NCBI RefSeq assembly: GCF_004363245.1 | Contig: NZ_SNYV01000015.1 | Coordinates: 434,001 to 498,000 of the forward strand | Source of the DNA: Sphingobacterium yanglingense | Lineage (GTDB): Bacteria > Bacteroidota > Bacteroidia > Sphingobacteriales > Sphingobacteriaceae | Direction: 5' to 3' | Length of the DNA: 64,000 bases | Shown: positions 8,582 to 16,182 of the stretch, piece by piece | Layout: the number at the start of each line of letters is the position of its first letter | How positions within the stretch are numbered: the stretch's first letter is position 1 | Notes under the pieces: model-generated | What the model saw: the letters and a program-made list of their open reading frames with translations, nothing else | Told to the model about the DNA's origin: nothing | Database searches by the model: none | Translations under genes and position numbers: made by a program

Positions 8582-10282
8582 ATGCAAAAAAGGTGGGTCC
8601 TGAAACCGAAAAATGACAGCAACGCAATCAATAAACTACAATCTGAACTAGGAGTAAATCCTATTATTGCTCGACTATTGGTTAATCGGGAAATCCTCAC
8701 TTTTGAACAATCTAAGAACTTTTTCAGACCTTCTCTGGAACAACTACATGATCCCTTTCTGATGAAAGATATGGACATTGCCATATCCCGCATAGAACGG
8801 GCTATCGGAAACAATGAGAAGATTATGATATATGGAGACTATGATGTGGATGGGACGACTGCCGTTGCAGTGGTCTATAGCTTCTTTCGAGCCTTTCATT
8901 CCCGCATCGAATATTACATTCCAGACCGCTATGCTGAAGGTTATGGTATCTCAACACAAGGAATCGATTATGCTGCGGACAATGATTTCTCTTTGATTAT
9001 AGCACTCGATTGTGGTATCAAGGCTTTAGAAAAAGTTGAATATGCTAATACTCGTGGTGTAGACTTTATCATTGGTGACCACCATCTTCCCGGTGATACA
9101 ATTCCGGATGCCTGTGCGGTCCTCGACCCCAAGCGCTCAGATTGTCCCTATCCTTATAAAGAACTCTCCGGATGCGGCATAGGCTTCAAAATCATTCAGG
9201 CATTTATACAGAAGAATGAAATGGATATGGAGGAAGCCTACAAATACCTGGATTTAGTCGCTGTCAGTATTGCTTCAGACATCGTTCCGATCACAGGAGA
9301 AAATAGGATTCTGACACACTTTGGCCTTAAAAAATTAAATTCCAATCCTTCGGTAGGACTTCAAGCATTGATAGACCTGTCTTCCAATAAGACAGGAGTT
9401 TTTTCTATTAATGACATTGTATTTCAGATAGGTCCCCGCATAAATGCAGCAGGTCGAATCGACCATGCAAAGGGAGCAGTCAATCTCTTAATTTCCAAAT
9501 CCAAAGAAGAAGCTTCGACTTACTCTGCAGCCGTAGATGACCAAAATAATCTGCGAAAGGATTTTGACTTAAGGATAACCGAAGAAGCACTTTCTATCAT
9601 TGAGAATAGCGAAAGTAACCAACTCAGAAAATCAACTGTCCTCTATAAATCAGACTGGCACAAGGGAGTTATTGGTATTGTAGCATCAAGATTGACCGAG
9701 CGGTATTACCGTCCCACGGTCATTCTTACACAGACCAACGGGCATATCGCCGGATCAGCGCGCTCTGTCTTAGGCTTTGACCTTTATGAAGCCTTGAGCG
9801 AATGCAGTGACCTACTCGATCAGTTCGGAGGGCATAAGTATGCTGCTGGTCTTACTATGCAAGAGAAAAATATAACTTTGTTTCAGCGTAAGTTTGAGGA
9901 GGTCGTCCAGCGTTCTATCAAACCGGAAATGCTACAGCAAGAAGTTTCGATCGAAGCAGAGATAGAGCTTAAAGATATCGACAACAAGTTCTACCGAATT
10001 CTTAAACAATTTGAACCCTTTGGCCCTCAAAACGAAGCGCCTATATTTGTTTCAAAAAACATTAAACTGCATGGATCAGCATATGTAGTGGGTAGCAATC
10101 ACCTCAAGTTTACCAGCTTTCAGGATGGTTCACCAGCTTTTGATTGTATCGCCTTTGGATTAGCAGAACATATTGGCCATCTCAATAGCAAAAGACCCTT
10201 CGACATATGTTACAGTATTGAAGAAAACAATTGGCGGGGTAAAAAGAACCTACAATTGAACATTAAAGGAATACGATATTAA
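8582..10282 (+). CDS. recJ: Single-stranded-DNA-specific 5'-3' exonuclease RecJ
   Basis: 566 residues, normal length. DHH-superfamily motifs are intact: YGDYDVDGTTA (residues 84-94), GDHHLPGD (about 160), SIASDIVP (about 231), NAAGRIDHA (about 289) and in the DHHA1 domain GGHKYAAGLTM (about 418). The C-terminal OB-fold region with LKQFEPFGPQNEAPIF is also present. RecJ degrades single-stranded DNA from 5' ends in recombination (RecFOR) and mismatch repair; mutS is encoded elsewhere in this window (55152-57758). A T-rich tract with a promoter for lptB follows directly. Confidence 0.97.
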   Translation: MQKRWVLKPKNDSNAINKLQSELGVNPIIARLLVNREILTFEQSKNFFRPSLEQLHDPFLMKDMDIAISRIERAIGNNEKIMIYGDYDVDGTTAVAVVYSFFRAFHSRIEYYIPDRYAEGYGISTQGIDYAADNDFSLIIALDCGIKALEKVEYANTRGVDFIIGDHHLPGDTIPDACAVLDPKRSDCPYPYKELSGCGIGFKIIQAFIQKNEMDMEEAYKYLDLVAVSIASDIVPITGENRILTHFGLKKLNSNPSVGLQALIDLSSNKTGVFSINDIVFQIGPRINAAGRIDHAKGAVNLLISKSKEEASTYSAAVDDQNNLRKDFDLRITEEALSIIENSESNQLRKSTVLYKSDWHKGVIGIVASRLTERYYRPTVILTQTNGHIAGSARSVLGFDLYEALSECSDLLDQFGGHKYAAGLTMQEKNITLFQRKFEEVVQRSIKPEMLQQEVSIEAEIELKDIDNKFYRILKQFEPFGPQNEAPIFVSKNIKLHGSAYVVGSNHLKFTSFQDGSPAFDCIAFGLAEHIGHLNSKRPFDICYSIEENNWRGKKNLQLNIKGIRY

Positions 10283-10336
10283 AGCAATCCCTCTGGAACA
10301 TAAGAGAGTTTTATATCTTTTTTGCTTTTTAATTTT

Positions 10337-10344
10337 TACTTTTG
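10337..10344 (+). promoter_or_regulatory. -7 promoter element for lptB inside a T-rich tract
   Basis: TACTTTTG (10337-10344) matches TAnnTTTG and ends 17 bases before the lptB ATG at 10362. It is embedded in a pyrimidine tract (10317-10356) made of repeated CTTTTnAC-like units. A similar tract precedes rsmA. Confidence 0.6.
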
Positions 10345-10361
10345 ACTTTTCACTTAGCAGA

Positions 10362-11096
10362 ATGATACTAAGAGCAGAACACCTAGTTAAGAAATACAAA
10401 CAACGTACGGTAGTAAACGATGTTTCCTTTCATGTTGAACAGGGAGAAATTGTTGGCCTTTTAGGTCCCAATGGAGCGGGAAAGACAACCTCTTTTTATA
10501 TGATCGTAGGTCTAATAAAGCCAAATGACGGCCATGTCTATCTCGATGAGGCAGAAATCACAAAAGACGCTATGTATCAACGTGCTCAAAAGGGAATTGG
10601 ATACCTCGCACAGGAAGCCTCGGTATTCAGAAAACTATCTGTAGAAGACAATATCCTTGCCGTATTAGAAATACACCATCCGGACAAGGAAGAACGTAAG
10701 AATAGACTTGAAGAGCTACTGACAGAATTCAGCTTACATCGTGTTCGCAAAAACAGAGGTGACTTGCTCTCTGGAGGAGAGCGTCGTCGTACTGAAATCG
10801 CCCGAGCTTTGGCGGCTAATCCAAACTTCATTTTATTAGATGAGCCATTTGCCGGTGTTGACCCTATCGCAGTAGAGGAAATCCAAACCATAGTCGCTAA
10901 GTTAAAAGCAAAGAATATTGGCGTTCTAATCACTGACCACAATGTTCAGGAAACCCTTTCGATTACAGATCGCGCATATCTATTGACTGAGGGCAAGATT
11001 ATGCTCACGGGTACACCTGAAGAAATTGCAGATAGCGAAATGGCCAGAAAATTCTATCTTGGCCAAAACTTCGTGTTGAGACGAAAAAAATTATAA
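10362..11096 (+). CDS. lptB: LPS export ABC transporter ATP-binding protein LptB
   Basis: 244 residues. Walker A GPNGAGKT (35-42), ABC signature LSGGERRR (136-143), Walker B FILLDEPFAGVDP (157-169) and the H-loop TDHNVQ (near 196) are all intact. The FAGVDP and GERRRTEIARAL wording is diagnostic of LptB. It powers extraction of LPS from the inner membrane with the LptF/G permeases, one of which lies at 43431-44513. Followed after 16 bases by the GH3-family gene, probably on the same transcript. Confidence 0.96.
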   Translation: MILRAEHLVKKYKQRTVVNDVSFHVEQGEIVGLLGPNGAGKTTSFYMIVGLIKPNDGHVYLDEAEITKDAMYQRAQKGIGYLAQEASVFRKLSVEDNILAVLEIHHPDKEERKNRLEELLTEFSLHRVRKNRGDLLSGGERRRTEIARALAANPNFILLDEPFAGVDPIAVEEIQTIVAKLKAKNIGVLITDHNVQETLSITDRAYLLTEGKIMLTGTPEEIADSEMARKFYLGQNFVLRRKKL

Positions 11097-11112
11097 CCAA
11101 ATAAAGACTATT

Positions 11113-12630
11113 ATGGAACTATTGAATTCTATCTTCACATGGATCATGAAAAAGCGCATACATCAAATTGAGCTATTCATGAAATATCCACATGATGTGC
11201 AAGAAGAATGGTTCCAAAATCTAATATCTGCAGCCGAAGCAACAGAATGGGGTAAAAAATACGATTATAAAAGTATATTAACTCCTGAAGAATACAAAAA
11301 CCGGGTGCCAATCAGCGACTATGACGACATTAAAGGATATATAGATCGCATGATAAAGGGCGAGCAGAACATCCTTTGGCCCTCCGACATTAAATGGTTT
11401 GCCAAATCTTCGGGCACGACCTCAGACCGAAGCAAATTTATACCAGTAAGCATCGAGGCTTTGGAAGAATGTCACTTTCAAGGCGGTAAAGACATGCTTT
11501 CAATCTATTGCCATAACAAACCTGACAACAAAGTATTTACCGGAAAGTCAGTTGTAATCGGAGGTTCATCACAAATAAACAATTTTAGCCCAGACTCTTA
11601 CTATGGAGATTTATCTTCTATTTTGATTCGTAATCTTCCTTTCTGGGCCGAGTTTAAACGTACTCCCAACTTGGAAGTCACTCTAAATCCAAACTTTGAA
11701 GAGAAAATAGAACAAATTGCCCAGATTACGATAAAAGAAGATGTCACGAGTTTAGCTGGAGTGCCAACCTGGAACATCGTAATGGCCAACCGAATTTTGG
11801 AAATCACCAAAAAAGATAATCTTTTGGAAGTGTGGCCCAATCTCGAATTTTACGGTCATGGCGGTGTGAGTTTCAAACCTTATCGTGAACAGTTCAAACA
11901 GCTGATTCCTTCAGATGAAATGTATTATCTTGAAAACTATAATGCTTCAGAAGGGTATTTTGGTCTTCAAGACCAGTCGGATTCCGACGACCTGCTCTTG
12001 ATGCTGGACTATGGTATATATTATGAATTCCTACCGATGGAGTTCCTCGATGACGAACATCCCAATACCATCGGTCTAGACCAAGTGGAATTAGGTAAAA
12101 ACTATGCCATGATCATATCGACCAATGCTGGATTATGGCGTTACAAAATAGGAGATACCATTCGATTTACCTCGCTTTACCCCTACCGTTTTCAAATATC
12201 TGGCCGTACAAAACAATATATAAATACCTTTGGTGAAGAGATAATAGTGGATAATGCAGAGCAGGCGCTACATGCCGCATGTATAGAGACAGGAGCTAAT
12301 ATCCGAGATTATACAGCAGGTCCCGTATATTTCAATGCTGGAGAGGCAGGTGCACACGAATGGGTAATAGAGTTTGACAAAGCCCCCTCTGATTTTGAAA
12401 GGTTTTGTGATATTTTAGATCAGAAGTTACGTGAAATCAACTCAGATTACGATGCTAAGCGTTTCAAAAACATGGCTCTGAACAAACCGATTGTTCACTA
12501 TGCTCCAGCTTCTACATTTTACAATTGGATGAAATCTAGGGGCAAACTAGGAGGGCAAAACAAAGTACCACGACTATCCAATAACAGAGAGTATCTCGAT
12601 ACGCTTCTCGAAGTCATGCGCAACTCTTAA
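11113..12630 (+). CDS. GH3 auxin-responsive promoter family protein (acyl-adenylating amido synthetase fold)
   Basis: 505 residues, matching bacterial GH3 proteins. The adenylate-forming signature KSSGTTSDRSKFIPVS (near residue 98), the YNASEGYFG motif (near 279), which corresponds to the plant Y-x-A/S-x-E-G motif, and LWRYKIGDTIRFTSLYPYRFQ (in part, near 342) are present. Plant GH3 enzymes adenylate jasmonate or auxin and conjugate the acyl group to amino acids. The bacterial substrates are unknown. Position 16 bases after lptB suggests a link to envelope or lipid metabolism, which is only contextual. Its stop overlaps the convergent TPR gene by four bases. Confidence 0.9.
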   Translation: MELLNSIFTWIMKKRIHQIELFMKYPHDVQEEWFQNLISAAEATEWGKKYDYKSILTPEEYKNRVPISDYDDIKGYIDRMIKGEQNILWPSDIKWFAKSSGTTSDRSKFIPVSIEALEECHFQGGKDMLSIYCHNKPDNKVFTGKSVVIGGSSQINNFSPDSYYGDLSSILIRNLPFWAEFKRTPNLEVTLNPNFEEKIEQIAQITIKEDVTSLAGVPTWNIVMANRILEITKKDNLLEVWPNLEFYGHGGVSFKPYREQFKQLIPSDEMYYLENYNASEGYFGLQDQSDSDDLLLMLDYGIYYEFLPMEFLDDEHPNTIGLDQVELGKNYAMIISTNAGLWRYKIGDTIRFTSLYPYRFQISGRTKQYINTFGEEIIVDNAEQALHAACIETGANIRDYTAGPVYFNAGEAGAHEWVIEFDKAPSDFERFCDILDQKLREINSDYDAKRFKNMALNKPIVHYAPASTFYNWMKSRGKLGGQNKVPRLSNNREYLDTLLEVMRNS

Positions 12631-13340
12631 TCCATTTTTTCACGCAGTTTCGCGGCCTTGTCTCCAATTTCGCCTTCTGCGGGAATTTTGTTTAAGCACA
12701 TTTTTGCGTTGTCCTTATCTCCTTTTGTATAGTAAGCCAATGCGAGATAGTAATTAGAGTCTATCGAAAAGACGGAAGGTCCGTTTGCTATGGGCGCTAA
12801 CAAGTCGATTGCCTTTACCCATTGCTTACTCCCGATATAGGTAAGAGCCAAGTAATACTGGTATTGAACCTGCTCTGGGTCTGACTCCAAAAGCACAGAC
12901 AAAATATCTCCTGCCTCTTTATACCTACCCGCGTTAAAGGCCTGCACTGCGTTCTCGTAGGATGTATTTTCCATCTTACCGCGTACAATCTCTGACCGCA
13001 TCATTGGTAATTCATACAGCTCATTCGAACCCTGGAAGAAAAACAAAGATCCAACCAATAATAGACAAGCTGCTACAACGACAGGCAACCATCTTTTCAC
13101 AGCCGACTTGGGAGAACTTGACGAAGACCGGTAACGTCGATTGACTTCTGCCAAGGTCATTTTTAAAGGTTCATCCTCAACATGAACCCGTCTATTTAAA
13201 ATATCATATACTTCTCGTTGTAATGCCACCATATTTCTGAGTTCTTTGTCTACGACAAGTTGAGCTTCAAACGACAGGAGCTCCTCTCCTGCTAGAAGTC
13301 CCTCAATATAATCCTGTATTTTCTCTGAATGGTTTTCCAT
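12627..13340 (-). CDS. Membrane-anchored TPR protein, candidate anti-sigma factor
   Basis: 237 residues. Residues 1-80 form a soluble helical domain, residues 84-102 (WLPVVVAACLLLVGSLFFF) a single transmembrane helix preceded by KSAVKR, and residues 125-237 hold about three tetratricopeptide repeats (for example AVQAFNAGRYKEAGDILSVL). The positive-inside rule puts the N-terminus in the cytosol and the TPRs in the periplasm. Its ATG overlaps the sigma factor stop by one base (TAATG), so the two are translationally coupled. This is the expected position and topology for an anti-sigma factor; no zinc-binding ZAS motif is seen, so the role rests on context. Confidence 0.75.
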   Translation of the reverse strand: MENHSEKIQDYIEGLLAGEELLSFEAQLVVDKELRNMVALQREVYDILNRRVHVEDEPLKMTLAEVNRRYRSSSSSPKSAVKRWLPVVVAACLLLVGSLFFFQGSNELYELPMMRSEIVRGKMENTSYENAVQAFNAGRYKEAGDILSVLLESDPEQVQYQYYLALTYIGSKQWVKAIDLLAPIANGPSVFSIDSNYYLALAYYTKGDKDNAKMCLNKIPAEGEIGDKAAKLREKMD

Positions 13341-13906
13341 TACTTTAAACTTTTGAAAATATTACTTTCTTTCACCCTTTTAATCAAGGTTGACATACAT
13401 TCACTTTTTTTCTTACGCAGATAAGCATAGGTTATTCCCAATGATTCAGCTATCTTCTCCTGCTGTTTTTCAACTAAACAGCGTCTTATGATATCCTGAC
13501 AGCTCTGTCCCATTGCTCCTAATATCTTCATTACATGATTTTCCCTCTCCACCTGCAACAACATCTGCTCCCACTCGTCATACGACTCATCCTCAACATA
13601 TAATAACTCATCTTCTCCATTTGTTACCTGTTCGCGTTGCTTTTTCTTCAAAGCATTCAACCACTTACGCCTACAGACTAAGGATAAAAAAGAAATAAAA
13701 CTCGTCGTTAACACAAAATCGCGTCGGTGAGCCATGTGATAAATATCCATTAAAGACTCTTGCAAAATATCATAACCGTCATCCTCCGAACCATTGTTCT
13801 GCTTAATTAGTATAACAATCTGTTTCGCATATTTGTTATATATAAGCTGTATACCTCGGCTGTCATTCTCTTTGAGATACTGAATATATATCTGGTCTAT
13901 GTGCAT
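13340..13906 (-). CDS. RNA polymerase sigma factor, ECF-like sigma-70 family
   Basis: 188 residues with the two-domain ECF layout. Region 2 runs about residues 20-90 (DGYDILQESLMDIYHMA is the core-binding 2.1-2.2 part). A linker rich in acidic residues (100-120) is followed by region 4 (about 125-180) ending in a helix-turn-helix QEKIAESLGITYAYLRKKKSE. It is cotranscribed with the membrane TPR gene downstream, and a divergent PKD/CHAT gene pair starts 255 bases away. The upstream region contains two near-matches to TAnnTTTG on the minus strand but no exact one, compatible with autoregulation by its own sigma specificity. Confidence 0.85.
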   Translation of the reverse strand: MHIDQIYIQYLKENDSRGIQLIYNKYAKQIVILIKQNNGSEDDGYDILQESLMDIYHMAHRRDFVLTTSFISFLSLVCRRKWLNALKKKQREQVTNGEDELLYVEDESYDEWEQMLLQVERENHVMKILGAMGQSCQDIIRRCLVEKQQEKIAESLGITYAYLRKKKSECMSTLIKRVKESNIFKSLK

Positions 13907-14160
13907 TTAATTGGCCATTACATTGTAAATGTAAAAATATTTCGGTGATAATAAAAAAATCATGAAACAGGAGTAAACTTTCCTATTTACATTATCTACA
14001 CAGACAATTTTATTGCATATAAAAAGAAATTTATTTATGTTTATTTACATTTTGAAATAGTCAAGATCGACTTTGACATAGTAAAAATAAACAGATTCAT
14101 TTTATTATGAGTCACTTAGACTAAATATTAATGAACCAATATACCTTTAGGTAGACCACT
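13907..14160. promoter_or_regulatory. Divergent AT-rich control region between sigma factor and PKD/CHAT genes
   Basis: 254 bases, strongly AT-rich, with several TTTACAT/ATGTAAA words on both strands (for example 13919-13936, 13980-13991, 14040-14055). Exact TAnnTTTG motifs are absent; TACCTTTA near 14142 is a one-mismatch candidate for the rightward genes. Absence of the housekeeping motif on both sides next to a sigma factor gene is consistent with control by that sigma factor. Confidence 0.4.
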
Positions 14161-16179
14161 ATGAAAACACCTTGGATTATTACCCTAGTTTTCCTTCTGA
14201 GTACTTCATTCGGCTTTGCACAGCAAGATAGTAGTATAGCACCTATAGACACCTTCGAAAGCAAGATAGATATTCAACAGCTCTCAAACGGGATATCTTT
14301 CAAGCCTGTATTGCGACCTTTGATCCAAGTTCCTGGAGGACGGGCACCTTATTACAAGTATTTATGGGATTTTGGCGACGGCCACTTTAGCACGCAAGCT
14401 GAACCCACGCATCAATATGCTAAACCAGGGGATTACGAGGTATCGCTCTATGCAGTTAATAACTATGATAATGGTCCCAAGCCTAAAAGGCCGACTCGTA
14501 AAATAAAAAACACAACCCCACCTTCGGCTTTAGCCAGCTTACCTGTTCATGGTTTTGAGGATAATTTTTTCGCTTCTAACGGTATTTTTCAAATCTTCAA
14601 GCTATCTGATGCAAAACCCGGTGAGGACATCACACTTGTTGTCGGTGTAAATACTGAAGGTAAAAAGGGGAAAATATACCTATTGTCCAATGAAAAAGTC
14701 GCCGGATTGGATGGGTTCAAATTTGCTAATCAAACCGCCTATCACCGGGAAAAAATTGACACCTTAGTTCCAACAGATAAATTGCACAGTCTCTGGGCAG
14801 GTGTAAAGCAATCAACTTTTACAAAGACAGGCTCTCCCGATTATGGAATCAAAGAGATAGCTACATTTCAAAACCAACAGCAAGCAGTCGATTATTTCAA
14901 AAAACTCTACGGGGCATACAACTCACTAGCGTCCTATGATATCGAAAGTTCGAATGGAGAGCAGCAATTCTCACTAATCAATCTAGATGTTACCTCCGAT
15001 ATGTTAGTGGACACCAATGCTATTGTCACGATTACGGGCGTGTTTATCCCAGAGGATGGCCTAGCCAACGTACACCAAGTTGATATTCCAATTGTGAAAT
15101 CTCACGACCCCAATAAAATGTCAATTAGGCCGGCACGTATGAATTATCGCTTTCAAAAAAAGCGAAAAACAATGACCTACAAAGTTCAATTTCAGAACGA
15201 TGGAGAAGGAGATGCTAAGAGTGTACGGTTAGAGATGCGTATTCCAGACGAAATAGTAAAAAACACATTCAAACTGAAAGCGCTGTATCCCAAATGCGAC
15301 AGCTGCGAAGTGAACAACAATACCGGTTGCTTCCGCTATTATATAAAAGATGACGGTACGCTCGTCTTCCATTTTAAAGATATCGCTCTACCTGGCACTG
15401 CTGCCAAAGATGTAACTGATATGGATAGCACCAAAGGATTTATCCTATTTGAAGTGGAAACGCAGAAAAAACTAAAGAACAAATCTTTTGATGCGTACAC
15501 TAATATATACTTTGATAATAATCCGCCTATAACGACCAACACAGCCACGACACGTTTCTTAAGAACGTTATCTCCATTCGTCACCATAGGTGCCGCACAT
15601 ACTTTCGGCACGCCTCGCGAAAATGAGCTCCACCATAAGTTTAAAACTGGATATCAAATTGGTATCGGTATCGCTCCAACAGCACCTTACCGGAAGCCTT
15701 ATTGGCAGGTCGAGCTCTATGCCAGCTATTTCAAACGCGAAAGTGAGTCCCCTCAGAGGGCCGAAAAAGGAGAACATTCCTATCTTGTGGACGGCAAGCC
15801 TAATTACTTCGCTTACAGTGCGATTAGCGACTTTGAAAAAAGGGATTACCTTACATTACAAGTACCTGTACAGATTCGTTATAATTTCAATTCCTTTGTC
15901 TCCATGGGAATCGGCGCTAGTATGCGTAAAGATTTTAATATCGAAAGTTCTGGAGAAACAACCTATTATTTTCAACGGGATGGCGCCAATGGTGTAATGC
16001 AGGATTTAACATATACTGAAGCAAAAGAACTAGCGAAGATAAACAGCGCTATAAAAGTAAATCCTTTTTTCGACCTAAATATAGGTAGTGTCAATCTAGG
16101 TCCGGCTCTAGGACTACGATTCGCTTATGATAAAGATCAAAAATCAAGTGGAGGTATCTATGGTATATTTCGGTTTTAA
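14161..16179 (+). CDS. Secreted PKD-domain protein with C-terminal outer-membrane beta-barrel-like region
   Basis: 672 residues. Residues 1-20 are a signal peptide ending FGFA. A PKD domain with the diagnostic WDFGDG (69-74) spans about 45-110. A middle part (about 330-450) resembles DUF11/DUF7619-type repeats (MTYKVQFQNDGEGDAKSV and YTNIYFDNNPPI). From about residue 475 to the end the pattern is alternating aromatic strands and the last residue is phenylalanine (IYGIFRF), as in outer membrane beta-barrels. It therefore looks like a surface-anchored protein with an exposed or periplasmic sensor part. Three bases separate it from the CHAT gene, so the two form an operon. Confidence 0.75.
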   Translation: MKTPWIITLVFLLSTSFGFAQQDSSIAPIDTFESKIDIQQLSNGISFKPVLRPLIQVPGGRAPYYKYLWDFGDGHFSTQAEPTHQYAKPGDYEVSLYAVNNYDNGPKPKRPTRKIKNTTPPSALASLPVHGFEDNFFASNGIFQIFKLSDAKPGEDITLVVGVNTEGKKGKIYLLSNEKVAGLDGFKFANQTAYHREKIDTLVPTDKLHSLWAGVKQSTFTKTGSPDYGIKEIATFQNQQQAVDYFKKLYGAYNSLASYDIESSNGEQQFSLINLDVTSDMLVDTNAIVTITGVFIPEDGLANVHQVDIPIVKSHDPNKMSIRPARMNYRFQKKRKTMTYKVQFQNDGEGDAKSVRLEMRIPDEIVKNTFKLKALYPKCDSCEVNNNTGCFRYYIKDDGTLVFHFKDIALPGTAAKDVTDMDSTKGFILFEVETQKKLKNKSFDAYTNIYFDNNPPITTNTATTRFLRTLSPFVTIGAAHTFGTPRENELHHKFKTGYQIGIGIAPTAPYRKPYWQVELYASYFKRESESPQRAEKGEHSYLVDGKPNYFAYSAISDFEKRDYLTLQVPVQIRYNFNSFVSMGIGASMRKDFNIESSGETTYYFQRDGANGVMQDLTYTEAKELAKINSAIKVNPFFDLNIGSVNLGPALGLRFAYDKDQKSSGGIYGIFRF

Positions 16180-16182
16180 ATC

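Noticed and set aside
15590..15997. 135-codon plus-strand frame in a second frame of the PKD protein gene
   Set aside because: Overlaps the C-terminal barrel coding region in another frame; no start signals and no domain.
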